Assembly: GCA_943367595.1 (NCBI GenBank) | Contig: CALRJS020000009.1 | Location: forward strand, 38,351 to 102,350 | Direction: 5' to 3' | DNA length: 64,000 nt | From: MW101C3 sp943367595 | GTDB taxonomy: Bacteria > Cyanobacteriota > Cyanobacteriia > PCC-6307 > Cyanobiaceae | Translations under genes and position numbers: made by a program | Shown: positions 44,974 to 53,307 of the stretch, piece after piece | Position numbering within the stretch: position 1 is the first letter of the stretch | Layout: each line of letters starts with the position of its first letter | The notes under the pieces: model-generated | What the model was told of the DNA's origin: nothing | The model's input: the letters and a program-made list of their open reading frames with translations, nothing else | Database searches by the model: none

Positions 44974-45058
44974 GCTGACGCCACCTTCTGTGCGGAGGGA
45001 AGGCCAGGTGCGGAGACGCACAGACACACTCATCCATGAAGTTGTGTTGCCCGATGCC

Positions 45059-45661
45059 TCAACCTGCAGCGGCCAGCACAGGGAAACAGCCCTTCAGGCC
45101 CACCACCAGCATCTGCACGCCGATGGCACTGAGCAGCAGGCCCATCAGTCGGCTGATCACCTTTTCCTGCAGCTCGCCCAGGGCGCGGCGCAGGGGCATC
45201 GACACGCGCAGGATCAGGTAGATCGCCACCGCCAGCAGGGTGATCACACCACTGAGCGCCAGGCGGCCCTGCCAGCTGGCCGGAGCATCGGCCACCACCA
45301 GCGAGATCGCCGCCGGTCCGGCCAGCAAGGGCAGCCCGATCGGCACCACGCCGAGGCTGCCGGCATCGGTCTCGACGTCGGGATGGCTCACCTCCAACCC
45401 CTCGATCAGGCGCAGGCCGATCGGCAGCAGGATCAGGCCACCGGCCACCCGGAAGGTGTCGAGGGTGATGGCGAACAGATCCAGCAGCCCCTGCCCCCAC
45501 CAGCAGGCCGCCAGCAGGGTGAACAGAAAGGTGAGCACCGCCAGGCGGCTGATCTGGCGCACCCGACAGGGATCGCCGCCGGCGGCCCGGGCCACCACCG
45601 GCAACACGCCGATCGGCGAGCTGATCGCCAGCAGACCGACGGCGGTGTTGATCAGGGTCAT
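45059..45661 (-). CDS. MarC family integral membrane protein
   Basis: 200 residues, about six membrane helices. TAVGLLAISSPIGVLPVV, FRVAGGLILLPIGLRLI, SLGVVPIGLPLLAGPAAISLVV and KVISRLMGLLLSAIGVQMLVVGL match the MarC/UPF0056 pattern. Despite the name, an antibiotic resistance role has not been shown for the family. ATG at 45661; the gene before the metallothionein is divergent. Confidence 0.88.
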   Translation of the reverse strand: MTLINTAVGLLAISSPIGVLPVVARAAGGDPCRVRQISRLAVLTFLFTLLAACWWGQGLLDLFAITLDTFRVAGGLILLPIGLRLIEGLEVSHPDVETDAGSLGVVPIGLPLLAGPAAISLVVADAPASWQGRLALSGVITLLAVAIYLILRVSMPLRRALGELQEKVISRLMGLLLSAIGVQMLVVGLKGCFPVLAAAG

Positions 45662-45746
45662 GGCGCAGCTCGATCCGGTTTCAGGATGAAGCAGCTCGGC
45701 GGCAGCGGCAGCAGAGTGGATGCACACCCCTGCGTGCGGAGCGGCC

Positions 45747-45929
45747 ATGAACGCCACCCTGGAGAAACCCACCACCGCCGTGTACGCCTGCCCCGGTTGC
45801 CACTGCACCGTGAACGCAGATACCCCGTTCCGCAACGGCGCCCTGCTGTTCTGCAGCGAGGCCTGCGCCAGCGGCCACCTCAACGGCGAGCCCTGCCACG
45901 CCGGCTGCGGCTGCGACTGTCACGGCTGA
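45747..45929 (+). CDS. smtA: Cyanobacterial metallothionein (SmtA type)
   Basis: 60 residues with nine cysteines (15, 18, 20, 36, 40, 50, 54, 56, 58) and four histidines (19, 44, 51, 59), closely following SmtA: CPGCHC, FCSEACASGH and CHAGCGCDCHG. It sequesters Zn and Cd. ATG at 45747 has GGAG at 45738-45741; an upstream ATG at 45720 lacks support. The usual divergent SmtB repressor gene is not adjacent here. The 3' end overlaps the convergent phosphatase gene by 10 bp. Confidence 0.93.
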   Translation: MNATLEKPTTAVYACPGCHCTVNADTPFRNGALLFCSEACASGHLNGEPCHAGCGCDCHG

Positions 45930-46705
45930 GGATCTGCGGAGGGCCCGAGCCCTTCGTGATCCGTTGCGGCATTGGTGAGCACCGGCAGACCGGCGGGCGG
46001 CACCACCAGCAGCCGCTGCCGGTCCTGCTCCACCTGCTGCCTGAACGCCCGCCACTGGGGAGAGGCGATCACCTGCCGGCTGATCGCCCGGGCCAGGCGC
46101 TGGCTCGCCAGCACATCACTGGGGTAGTGCACGCCGCAGTAGGCACGCACATGCCCCCCCTGACTGCCCACCAGCAGCAGCCGTTCCCGCCTCTCCGGCA
46201 CCACATCGGCCAGCAGCAGGGCCGCCGTGGCGAACCAGGTGGCATGGCCACTGGGGAACGACCAGCCCGATTCCAGCGGCAGGCAGGGCTTGAGATCCCG
46301 GTGGCTCAGGAAGGGGCGCGGCCGGGCGATGGCGTTCTTGAGCTGATTCTTGAGGACGTCGGCACGGCTGAGGAAAGCGGGAAGGCCCGTGTAGAGCGTC
46401 GGTGAGGCGTCCTGCAGGCTGGTGCCGATGGCGGCATCAAAGACGCTGAGATTGCGATTGAGAAAGTGCCAGCTGAGCGACACGCCCTCAACCGTGCGGG
46501 TGCGCTGGTTCCAGCGCAGGATCCCCAGATCGTCGCGTTCGGCCTGGCTGGCGGGAGCGGGCGGCAGACCGATCACGGCGCGAAAGGCGGCCGGATCCAG
46601 CTGCAGGCCCGCCGCCGGGTCGATGGGCTGGGCCCGGGCCTCCCCGGCCAGCAGCAGCAGGCAGGCGGGCAGCAACGCACGGGCAAGACAAGGTCCGAGA
46701 CGCAT
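45920..46705 (-). CDS. Exported PAP2-type acid phosphatase
   Basis: 261 residues. Signal peptide MRLGPCLARALLPACLLLLAGEARA. The three acid-phosphatase motifs are present: KNAIARPRPF (KxxxxxxRP-like), FPSGHATWF (PSGH) and GVHYPSDVLAS (SRxxxxxHxxxD-like). Resembles periplasmic class A acid phosphatases/PAP2 lipid phosphatases. The ATG is 160 bp from the divergent DUF924 gene. Confidence 0.85.
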   Translation of the reverse strand: MRLGPCLARALLPACLLLLAGEARAQPIDPAAGLQLDPAAFRAVIGLPPAPASQAERDDLGILRWNQRTRTVEGVSLSWHFLNRNLSVFDAAIGTSLQDASPTLYTGLPAFLSRADVLKNQLKNAIARPRPFLSHRDLKPCLPLESGWSFPSGHATWFATAALLLADVVPERRERLLLVGSQGGHVRAYCGVHYPSDVLASQRLARAISRQVIASPQWRAFRQQVEQDRQRLLVVPPAGLPVLTNAATDHEGLGPSADPQP

Positions 46706-46864
46706 GACCTTCAGGCGGCAGCGACATCTGACAGTAGGAAGGGGAACCAAGGGCCAACCCCAGCTGGGCGGCTCACAGGCGCGGATAGGCGCGCCCACAC
46801 GCCTCGGGGAAGGGCCATCAGAGAGGCATCGCCGCATCAGGATGCGGGCAACTGCTGAAGGCTG

Positions 46865-47425
46865 ATGGCTGCTGCTGCCGAGGAGCTGGGGGCGGAGGTG
46901 CTGGCCTTCTGGTTTGAAACCGCCTCGCCCAGCCAGTGGTTCCTCAAGGATCCGGCCTTCGACCACCAGGTGCGGGAACGGTTCATCGGCCTCACCCGCC
47001 AGGCGGTGGCCGGGGAACTGGCGGCCTGGGGCCAGCAGCCGCAGACCGGCCTGGCGCTGGTGCTGCTGCTCGATCAGTTCCCCCGCCAGATCTGGCGGGG
47101 CTCCGCGATGGCGTTCAGCGGTGATGGCGCGGCCCTGGCGCTCAGCCAGAGCGCGGTGGCCAACGGCTGGGTGGCGGCCGAAACCGATCAGGCGCGGCGG
47201 CAGTTCTGGCTGATGCCCCTCATGCACGCAGAAGACCTCGCCGTGCAACAGGCGGCCGGCCCGCTGTTCGAGCAGTTCACCGATGCGCGCACCGCCGCCT
47301 TCGCCCGCCGCCACCTTGAGGTGATCGCCCGCTTCGGCCGCTTCCCGCACCGCAACGACGCGCTTGCGCGGGTGTCGAGCAGCGAAGAACTCGCTTTCCT
47401 GAAGACCCCCGGCTCAAGCTTCTGA
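46865..47425 (+). CDS. DUF924 family protein
   Basis: 186 residues. EVLAFWFETASPSQWFLKDPAFDHQVRERF, LLDQFPRQIWRGSAMAF and FARRHLEVIARFGRFPHRNDALAR are the DUF924 blocks (a TPR-like helical fold). Function is not established. ATG at 46865. Confidence 0.88.
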   Translation: MAAAAEELGAEVLAFWFETASPSQWFLKDPAFDHQVRERFIGLTRQAVAGELAAWGQQPQTGLALVLLLDQFPRQIWRGSAMAFSGDGAALALSQSAVANGWVAAETDQARRQFWLMPLMHAEDLAVQQAAGPLFEQFTDARTAAFARRHLEVIARFGRFPHRNDALARVSSSEELAFLKTPGSSF

Positions 47426-47470
47426 GGCGGCCGGAGCGACGCAGCCGCACCGATGGCTCAGCAGGGGGCT

Positions 47471-47532
47471 CAGCAGTGTCAGCAGTGTCAGCAGTGTCAG
47501 CAGTGATCGTTGCGTGTCAGCAGTGATCGTTG
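47471..47532. repeat. 9-bp tandem repeat (CAGCAGTGT) and 20-bp duplication
   Basis: CAGCAGTGT occurs in three contiguous copies followed by CAGCAGTGA. The last copy is then duplicated with a TCGTTGC tail (CAGCAGTGATCGTTGC twice, separated by GTGT). The array overlaps the 3' end of the hypothetical gene on the minus strand and may have arisen by slippage. Confidence 0.75.
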
Positions 47533-47963
47533 CCGCCGAGCTCTGGATTGGATGGCGAAAAGAGCGGATCAGCCTTCTTTCGCTCGGCTTGCAATTCGAG
47601 TTTGCAGCGATACACGAGCGCTTCGTAGCCCGGGTCGCGATGGGCCGGAATGTAGGAGTCTTTCGCAGAAGGTAGAGAATCCGCCGCACCATCAACGCCC
47701 GCAGCTTCAGCACACGCAGCTTCAACGCCCGCGCCATCTGCGTGAGGGTTGTCCTGGGCTGGGTCGAGCCGGTCGGGGCTGCCAGCGGGGTCGTCGGACC
47801 CAAAGCCCTGGCCCATGGCTGATGGGGGTTGCTGGTCCACCGGAATCAGACAGAACAACTGGGGAACGGCGGCGCAAGGCTCAGGCGGGGCCGCAAGGAA
47901 ACGCTGCCGGAGGAGGCCCAGCGCTTGGAGCGGCAGCCGCGAAATGGCCAGGCGATGCTGCAA
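47517..47963 (-). CDS. Hypothetical protein
   Basis: 148-residue frame; the C-terminal half (AKDSYIPAHRDPGYEALVYRCKLELQAERKKADPLF) has a natural amino-acid mix, whereas the N-terminal half is Ala/Pro/Gln-rich. An internal start at about 47816 (MGQGFG) is plausible. The 3' end runs into the tandem repeat. No family was recognised; could be spurious. Confidence 0.4.
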   Translation of the reverse strand: MQHRLAISRLPLQALGLLRQRFLAAPPEPCAAVPQLFCLIPVDQQPPSAMGQGFGSDDPAGSPDRLDPAQDNPHADGAGVEAACAEAAGVDGAADSLPSAKDSYIPAHRDPGYEALVYRCKLELQAERKKADPLFSPSNPELGGNDHC

Positions 47964-48308
47964 AGTGAAGCAACGTGATATGGGCGTTAGTTTTACTCAT
48001 TTTCTGGATAACGGTCAAGCACGAAGATAAACACCAGCCTCTCACTCCTCTCTATTTTTCCGCTCATCTCTGCCTTTCAATCTTTCCGTCCCTGATCATT
48101 TTTCTTCGCTGTGTCGATCATTCCCATAGCCAATCCCGGAGCCGCACCCGTAGCCCCTCTGAGCAGCGCCATGGAGATGAAAGGCCGATGAGCAAGCAGG
48201 TAAAAAGACCTATGAAGCCGGGCGCATAGCCAACTGGCCAAGTGCCACAGCACCTGTCGTGCCGATGCCGCCTCTCGCACCTCTCGCACACCACTCCGGC
48301 GCGCAGCT
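47964..48308. other. AT-richer intergenic region, no gene seen
   Basis: About 345 bp between the hypothetical gene and the NTF2-like gene. It is distinctly lower in GC than the flanks around 47990-48130 (pyrimidine-rich TCTC/TTTTC stretches). No coding frame with homology and no classical RNA fold was recognised; a small RNA is possible but unsupported. Confidence 0.4.
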
Positions 48309-48752
48309 TCAGCTCACGAAGCGGCGGTACATCCAGCGCACGAAGGGGCCGATCACGGGCACCGGGGCGAAGGTGGGGCCCACGAAGTCGAAGTAGTCGC
48401 GGTGATCGACGATCTTGCCCGCCTCATCCAGCAGCAGGCGGGTGGTGCCGGGATAGACGAACTCCACGCCCTTGATGCGCAGGCCCATCACCCACTCGAC
48501 GAAGGCGGTCCGTTCGCTGACAACCACCGCTTCGGAGCGCAGCATCACGTCATCGCAGCGCTTCATCAGCCCGTCCTGGGCGGCGAGGTAGGCCTCGATG
48601 CCATCGGCCTCCTGGGTGGGATCACTGAAATGGACGTTCTCGGCATAAACGGCACGCCATTGCGCCGGCGTGGGGGCCGGCTGTCCATAGGGCTTGGTGA
48701 ACAGGGCCTGCAGCGAGGCGGCGGTGAGGGGCGGTGCGGCGGGCTCAGTCAT
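48309..48752 (-). CDS. NTF2/SnoaL-like fold protein
   Basis: 147 residues, cone-shaped alpha+beta fold expected from QWRAVYAENVHFSDPTQEADGIEAYLA, DVMLRSEAVVVSERTAFVEWVMGLR and TRLLLDEAGKIVDHRDYFD. Such domains bind small ligands or act as isomerases/hydrolases; the specific function is unknown. ATG at 48752, 70 bp after the DCC oxidoreductase gene. Confidence 0.72.
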   Translation of the reverse strand: MTEPAAPPLTAASLQALFTKPYGQPAPTPAQWRAVYAENVHFSDPTQEADGIEAYLAAQDGLMKRCDDVMLRSEAVVVSERTAFVEWVMGLRIKGVEFVYPGTTRLLLDEAGKIVDHRDYFDFVGPTFAPVPVIGPFVRWMYRRFVS

Positions 48753-48822
48753 GGGGCAACGGGAGGGAAGAACGGGATGAGGCAGAGCATCGCAGCGCTG
48801 AGCGGGCGGCCCGGCGCGGAGA

Positions 48823-49221
48823 TCAGCGAGCGGCCCGGCGCGCACAGAGGGTGTCCAGGTCGGGGCGGCCGGTGAGGCGCAGCCGCCAGGCGGCCCAGAG
48901 CCGGTAGAAGGCATCGGCGGCCGGGCCCAGCAGCGGCCAGGTGGTGGGGGCATAGATCCAGCCCAGACCCACCTGCCGGTAGGCCTCGCGGAACACCGCC
49001 ACATCGCGCAGCACCGTGCCATCGGCGCTGAGGCCGTGGATGCGGCCCATCGCGTCGCGGTAACTGACACCGGCGTAGGCAGCGGGGTCGTAGCCGGGGG
49101 CATCGATATCGACGAACGCCAGCCGGCCCCGGCCGGCATCGCGGCGGCGCAGCAACGCCACCTCGCGCAGGCAGAGCGGACAGGCTCCGTCGTACAGAAG
49201 CGTGAGAGCAGTGGCCGTCAT
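48823..49221 (-). CDS. DCC/DUF393 thiol-disulfide oxidoreductase-like protein
   Basis: 132 residues. The N-terminal YDGACPLCLREVALLRRRDAGRGRL holds the CPxC-like site (CPLC) of the DUF393/DCC family, a thioredoxin-like group. GRIHGLSADGTVLRDVAVFREAYR follows. A second member lies at 54937-55329. Role is not established. Confidence 0.85.
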   Translation of the reverse strand: MTATALTLLYDGACPLCLREVALLRRRDAGRGRLAFVDIDAPGYDPAAYAGVSYRDAMGRIHGLSADGTVLRDVAVFREAYRQVGLGWIYAPTTWPLLGPAADAFYRLWAAWRLRLTGRPDLDTLCARRAAR

Positions 49222-49252
49222 CGACCGAGGCTAAGAAAAGCGGTGCAGGGGC

Positions 49253-49312
49253 CGGGGGGGTCGCAAGCTGGCGCATGGGGGGCGAAAGCTGGTGCGTGGG
49301 GGGCGAAACCTG
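49253..49312. repeat. Two tandem about-21-bp G-rich repeats in a 333-bp gene-free gap
   Basis: TGGGGGGCGAAAGCTGGTGCG (49276-49296) is followed by TGGGGGGCGAAACCTG. The 49222-49554 gap between the DCC gene and the TolQ-like gene also has GAGGCGCC/GAGCC-type low-complexity repeats and no convincing gene; it holds the promoters of the two divergent genes. Confidence 0.5.
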
Positions 49313-49554
49313 AGGCGCCGGGGCCGGACGGGGCCAGAGGCCGGCAGCACCCGGCCGGGGACAGGAGCCTGAGGCGCCAGAGCCGGTGGCAGGAGCCCGA
49401 GGCGCTTGCGCCAGAGCTCTTCGGGCCGCGTCTGCCGGCCGTGTGGGGCGTCCGCCCTAACCTCAAAGCCGGCGCCAGCGGCCGCCACCGTTCGCCACCG
49501 CCCACGCCGCCACCGCCGCCTCGAAAGCCCATCTCGAAATCCCATGGCCCGCCG

Positions 49555-50391
49555 ATGATCGACACGCCCGGGCCGGCCGCCAAAGAGTTCGAGGATCTCG
49601 CGCCCGCCCTGCTGGATCTGCCGCCGCGGCGCTGGATCCGCAGCCCTGCCCTGCTCTCGATCGTGGTGGGGGTGATCGTGACGATGGCCCTGGTGTTCAT
49701 CGCCACCCCCTACCGCAGCAGCGCGGTGGGCGCCTTCCTGCTGGAGCGGGGCGTGACCCAGCCGATCACGCTGGCGATCGCGGTCACGGTGGTGGATTAC
49801 TGCCTGCGGCGCCTGATCGTGTGCCGCCGGGAGCGGCGCCAGGTGGGCCGCGACTGGGTGCCGCGCGGGCTGGTGGATCTGCGCCCGAGCGATTCCGATG
49901 TGCGCACGATGCTGATCCTGCTGGGCCAGCGCCGCAGCCTGATCGCCAATCGCCTCTGCCGGCTGCTGCGCTGCTTCCAGGATTCCCGCTCGCGTGGGGC
50001 CACCCGCGAGTTGCATCAGGACGACATCGCCCTCACCCAGGCCGACATCGAAGACGGCTACGGCGTGACCCGCACAATGATCTGGGTGCTGCCGATGCTC
50101 GGATTCCTCGGCACGGTGCTGGGCATCTCCGTGTCGATCGGTGGATTTTCCGGTCTGCTGGCGAATGTGGAGGATCTCGACAAGGTGAAGTCGAGCCTCA
50201 CGGCGGTGACCGGCGGGCTCTCCACCGCCTTCGACACCACCTTGCTGGGGATCGTCACAGCAGTGCTGTGCATGGTGCTGATGAGCATCAGCGAACGGAG
50301 CGAATACCAGCTGGCCGGTGAAATCGAAACAGCCCTCAACGACGGATTCTTCCCCCGCCTGAGCCGCGATGAGACCAGCCCGGCGCCGTAG
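49555..50391 (+). CDS. MotA/TolQ/ExbB-type proton channel protein
   Basis: 278 residues. Membrane helices are visible at about 30-50 and 65-85, with the channel signature helices MIWVLPMLGFLGTVLGISVSIGGF and GGLSTAFDTTLLGIVTAVLCMVLMS. Family members use the proton gradient to drive a partner with one membrane helix. Here the next two genes encode ExbD-like partners, overlapping by 23 and 10 bp, so three proteins probably form one complex. No TonB, TolA, Pal or OmpA-domain protein is adjacent. Confidence 0.85.
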   Translation: MIDTPGPAAKEFEDLAPALLDLPPRRWIRSPALLSIVVGVIVTMALVFIATPYRSSAVGAFLLERGVTQPITLAIAVTVVDYCLRRLIVCRRERRQVGRDWVPRGLVDLRPSDSDVRTMLILLGQRRSLIANRLCRLLRCFQDSRSRGATRELHQDDIALTQADIEDGYGVTRTMIWVLPMLGFLGTVLGISVSIGGFSGLLANVEDLDKVKSSLTAVTGGLSTAFDTTLLGIVTAVLCMVLMSISERSEYQLAGEIETALNDGFFPRLSRDETSPAP

Positions 50392-50914
50392 GCGTGCGTC
50401 GATCGATCTGATCGGCTTCCTCGACATCCTCAGCGCCGTGATGGTGATCGTGCTGCTGGTGATCTCCGTGCTGGCGCTCTCGCTCGGGGTAGACCGCGGC
50501 CGCACGGCCCGGGTCGACCCGCGCAGCAAGCCGGCCGCCAAAGCGGCGGTGCCGGCAGCAGAGAAACCGATCGCGGATCCGTGGATGCAGGTGCCCAGCT
50601 CCGCCTCCTCCCCGCTGGTGGCGCTCAACAGCGCCGATGGGGTGCCGATCACCGGCTCCACCACCTTCCTGCTCTGCCGCGACGGCCAGGTGGAACGGCA
50701 CGATCCGAACAACGGCAGCATCACCGCCCGCTGGGATCTGGGCCTGGTGCCGCCGGAGCTGATCGCCGAGGCGGTGCGCACCGATTACATCTATCTCGCC
50801 GTCACCGGCAGCTGCTTCGCGGCAGTGCAACCGCTGGTGAGCGCCTTGCGCAGCACCGGGGCACAGCTGGGCTACGAGCCGATCGGCGAGTGGGCTCGTA
50901 CGCCATGGCGGTGA
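50369..50914 (+). CDS. ExbD/TolR-like subunit 1
   Basis: 181 residues. After a basic start (RPARRRRRASIDLIGFLDILS) a single helix carries the key acidic residue in IGFLDIL, matching the channel Asp of ExbD/TolR. The periplasmic part (about 55-180) is unusual: a Cys-containing segment (FLLCRDGQVERHDPNNGS) and GTGAQLGYEPIGEW-like end rather than the canonical ExbD domain. It overlaps the TolQ-like gene and the next ExbD-like gene. Confidence 0.75.
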   Translation: MRPARRRRRASIDLIGFLDILSAVMVIVLLVISVLALSLGVDRGRTARVDPRSKPAAKAAVPAAEKPIADPWMQVPSSASSPLVALNSADGVPITGSTTFLLCRDGQVERHDPNNGSITARWDLGLVPPELIAEAVRTDYIYLAVTGSCFAAVQPLVSALRSTGAQLGYEPIGEWARTPWR

Positions 50915-51522
50915 GACGCAGCGGCGGTCGGGGGCACACCGAGCTGTCGTTCGACAGCCTGATCGACGTGTTCATGAACGTGCTGGGGGTGCTGATGCTC
51001 ACGGCCGTGGTGATGGCGTTGTCGGTGCGGGGCGGGCCCTCGCCGGCGCCAAAGCAACGGGAGCCGGCGGCGGCCGCGCCAGCCCCGCCGGTGCGACCGC
51101 CACTGCCGCAGACGACCCGACCGACGCGCCGCCCGCCGGTGCAGTTGCGGCTGCCACAGGTGCGGGACGTGGGCACCGAGCCGCTGTTCGTGTTCGTGAG
51201 CGCCGATGGACTGCGGCCCCTGGGGCTGGGTGATGAGGGCCTGCTGCAGCGCTATTTCTTCGTGACGGCGCAGGAGGGCCAGCTGGTGCTGGATCCCCGG
51301 CCCGCGTCGGTGATGAGTGCCGGAGCCTTCCGCGACTGGATCCGCACCTACAGCACCGGCCGCCATCACATCGTGGCGGTGGTGAGCCCGGATGGCGCCG
51401 AGCGCTACCGGGAAGTGCGGGAGGCGGCGCAAGCAGCGGGGTTCCGCTCCGGCTGGCTGGAGCACCTGGGCGGCCCACTGCGGGTGGGCAACGGCGGCCG
51501 GAAGGGCGAAAGCGTGCAGTGA
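50905..51522 (+). CDS. ExbD/TolR-like subunit 2
   Basis: 205 residues. GHTELSFDSLIDVFMNVLGVLMLTAVVMALSV contains the helix with the channel Asp (SLIDVF). A Pro/Ala linker (about 43-75) precedes a periplasmic domain (EPLFVFVSADGLRPL, FRDWIRTYSTGRHHIVAVVSPDG) with an ExbD-like fold. Two different ExbD-like subunits per TolQ-like channel is noteworthy. Confidence 0.75.
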   Translation: MAVRRSGGRGHTELSFDSLIDVFMNVLGVLMLTAVVMALSVRGGPSPAPKQREPAAAAPAPPVRPPLPQTTRPTRRPPVQLRLPQVRDVGTEPLFVFVSADGLRPLGLGDEGLLQRYFFVTAQEGQLVLDPRPASVMSAGAFRDWIRTYSTGRHHIVAVVSPDGAERYREVREAAQAAGFRSGWLEHLGGPLRVGNGGRKGESVQ

Positions 51523-51684
51523 GGCGAGAGGGCTGAAGCGTGCCACGAAGCCGTCGACCCAAGGACTGCCATGGGCTCAGAGCCAAGGCGTGCAGCAGCC
51601 AGAAGGGCTGACTTGCACAGCAAGGCCTCAATGCAGCCACGCTTAACAGAACGTCACACTACAGTGGGAAAAAGCAAGTAACCC

Positions 51685-51900
51685 ATGGACGCACTCTTCG
51701 CCTTCTTCTATTTCGCCTGTTTCGCGGCCATCGCCGGCGGTGCCTTTGCGTTGATGCGCCAGAACCTCCGCCAGACCGACTGGCGCGCCGCTCCCCCTGC
51801 CACCCGCCCCCATCCCGAAGCCCCGCAACCGGGCGATTCGGTGATGTACGTCGACCTCAGCCGCGAACGGCTCGAGAGCCTCTACAACCAGGCCAGCTGA
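51685..51900 (+). CDS. DUF2973 family small membrane protein
   Basis: 71 residues. One N-terminal helix (LFAFFYFACFAAIAGGAFALM), a Pro-rich linker, and the conserved C-terminus MYVDLSRERLESLYNQAS, typical of the cyanobacterial DUF2973 family. Role is not established. Confidence 0.75.
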   Translation: MDALFAFFYFACFAAIAGGAFALMRQNLRQTDWRAAPPATRPHPEAPQPGDSVMYVDLSRERLESLYNQAS

Positions 51901-51972
51901 GCAGGCAAGCCCAGCGGGCCAGATGAGCGGGGCCGAAGCCGCGCCATCACGAGCCTCAAAGCTCAAACCATC

Positions 51973-51994
51973 AACCGGCTCCGGCCGGTTTTTT
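51973..51994 (+). terminator. Intrinsic terminator after the DUF2973 gene
   Basis: AACCGGC (51973-51979) pairs with GCCGGTT (51984-51990) around TCCG; the T-run spans 51989-51994. It sits 72 bp after the DUF2973 stop. Confidence 0.85.
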
Positions 51995-52105
51995 CATGGC
52001 GAATCACCACGCGTTGAGCTCAACGCCCACGCAGTGAGCACAACACTGAAGCGTCCGGATCAGCCCGTCAGGCCAAAGCCTGCCGGCGCATGATTCTGCC
52101 GACGG

Positions 52106-52909
52106 TCAGCCCTTCTGAAAGGTGGTGATCGTGGAGGTCACCTGCAGAGGGTGTTCGGCCTGGCTGTCCACCTGAAAGGCCATCCAGGTGGTGTCCACGG
52201 AGCGCTGGCGTTCGATCAGCGGGAAATCCACGCGGCGTCGCTCGTAGGTGAGGCCAACGCAGCGCAGGCTTTCCTCATCGGCCATCAACGACCACAGCAC
52301 CTTGATGCCGGCGCGGTCGTAAGCGAAGGGGGTGTCGCTGAAACGCAGCTCGGGGGTGAACCCGGGCAGGCAGCGCACCTGTTCATTGGTGGCGCAGGAA
52401 AGGTAACGGCCGTCGTCGGTGGGGAAGAACCAGCAGGTTTCGTTGGCCGCAGCAGCAAGCGGAAAACTGTCGAGCAGCCGCAACTGGCGGGGTTCCGCCT
52501 GCGGCGAGGCGTCTTCACTCTCGAGGTCGTAGACGCTCAGCCAGAGACGCTCCGCTGCGAAGCGAGGAATGGTGGCGCTGCAGAGCAACCGCCGGGCCGG
52601 CGAGCTCTCGGCGGGAGCGGCCGGCGTCGAGCCGGCGGCTTCGGCGGGAGTGGCGGGTGTCGAGCCAGCGGCCTCGGCGGGAGCATCTGGCAGCGCTTCG
52701 AATGGGTCGTCGCCGGCGGCGTTGGCTCGGCCGGCGCTCACCAGCTCATCAAGGGAGCCATCCCAGCCGGGGGGGCAACGAAAAAGCCTGAGCGACTGGG
52801 CTTCCGTGATCGCCGCGTGCTGCTGGGCCAGCAGCTCTGACCACTGAGGCGGCCCGCTGGAGGCGCCGGTGGCGCTGCCGTGAAGAACGAAGCAGAGGGC
52901 GTGGGCCAT
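52106..52909 (-). CDS. Unidentified conserved-looking protein with PAEAAGSTPA repeats
   Basis: 267 residues. N-terminal MAHALCFVLHGSATGASSG... then a Pro/Ala segment with two near-identical PAEAAGSTPA units (about 76-95). The C-terminal half is structured (ERLWLSVYDLESED, WFFPTDDGRYLSC, FSDTPFAYDRAGIKVLWSLMADEESLRCVGLTYERRRVDF) and looks like a folded domain. No family was recognised. Confidence 0.65.
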   Translation of the reverse strand: MAHALCFVLHGSATGASSGPPQWSELLAQQHAAITEAQSLRLFRCPPGWDGSLDELVSAGRANAAGDDPFEALPDAPAEAAGSTPATPAEAAGSTPAAPAESSPARRLLCSATIPRFAAERLWLSVYDLESEDASPQAEPRQLRLLDSFPLAAAANETCWFFPTDDGRYLSCATNEQVRCLPGFTPELRFSDTPFAYDRAGIKVLWSLMADEESLRCVGLTYERRRVDFPLIERQRSVDTTWMAFQVDSQAEHPLQVTSTITTFQKG

Positions 52910-53030
52910 GGCAGGGAGAAGGGGGCGTGGGCGACCGGATCAGGCAAGGCTCAGCTCCCAATAGCAAAGCCCACGGCAGGTGGACCGCCCGAGGCGATCG
53001 ACCTGCCGTGGGCAGTGGGTGGGCCTGGGT

Positions 53031-53180
53031 TCAGCCGAGGCCGATCTGGGAGAGGATGCCTTGGCCGGTGAGCAGCTCGGTGCCGAGGCCGATCACGAAG
53101 CCGAGCATCGCCAGACGGCCATTCCAGGTTTCGGCGAAGGCAACGAAACCGAAGCGGGAAGGGGTGGTGCTGTTGGTCAT
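53031..53180 (-). CDS. High-light-inducible protein (one-helix CAB-like)
   Basis: 49 residues. FAETWNGRLAMLGFVIGLGTELLTG is the chlorophyll-binding helix with the ExxNxRxAMxGF signature. HLIPs bind chlorophyll and carotenoid and dissipate energy or protect newly made chlorophyll. ATG at 53180. Confidence 0.95.
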   Translation of the reverse strand: MTNSTTPSRFGFVAFAETWNGRLAMLGFVIGLGTELLTGQGILSQIGLG

Positions 53181-53307
53181 GGTGTGGGTAGCGAGGTGCT
53201 TCGCAAAGCGTAACAGAAATCTTTGAACTTCTTTACGAAGCCTGGCGAGGTGGCTGGGCGGATGTCCCGAGGCCGGCGAAGCCAGGGCCGCCGGCGCTGC
53301 GGCCCCA

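Noticed and set aside
47471..47532. CRISPR-like array
   Set aside because: The repeats are contiguous 9-bp units with no unique spacers; no cas gene is nearby.
49555..51522. Zorya-type anti-phage system
   Set aside because: The MotA/TolQ-like and ExbD-like genes superficially resemble ZorA/ZorB, but the second components lack an OmpA-type domain and no ZorC, ZorD or ZorE is adjacent.
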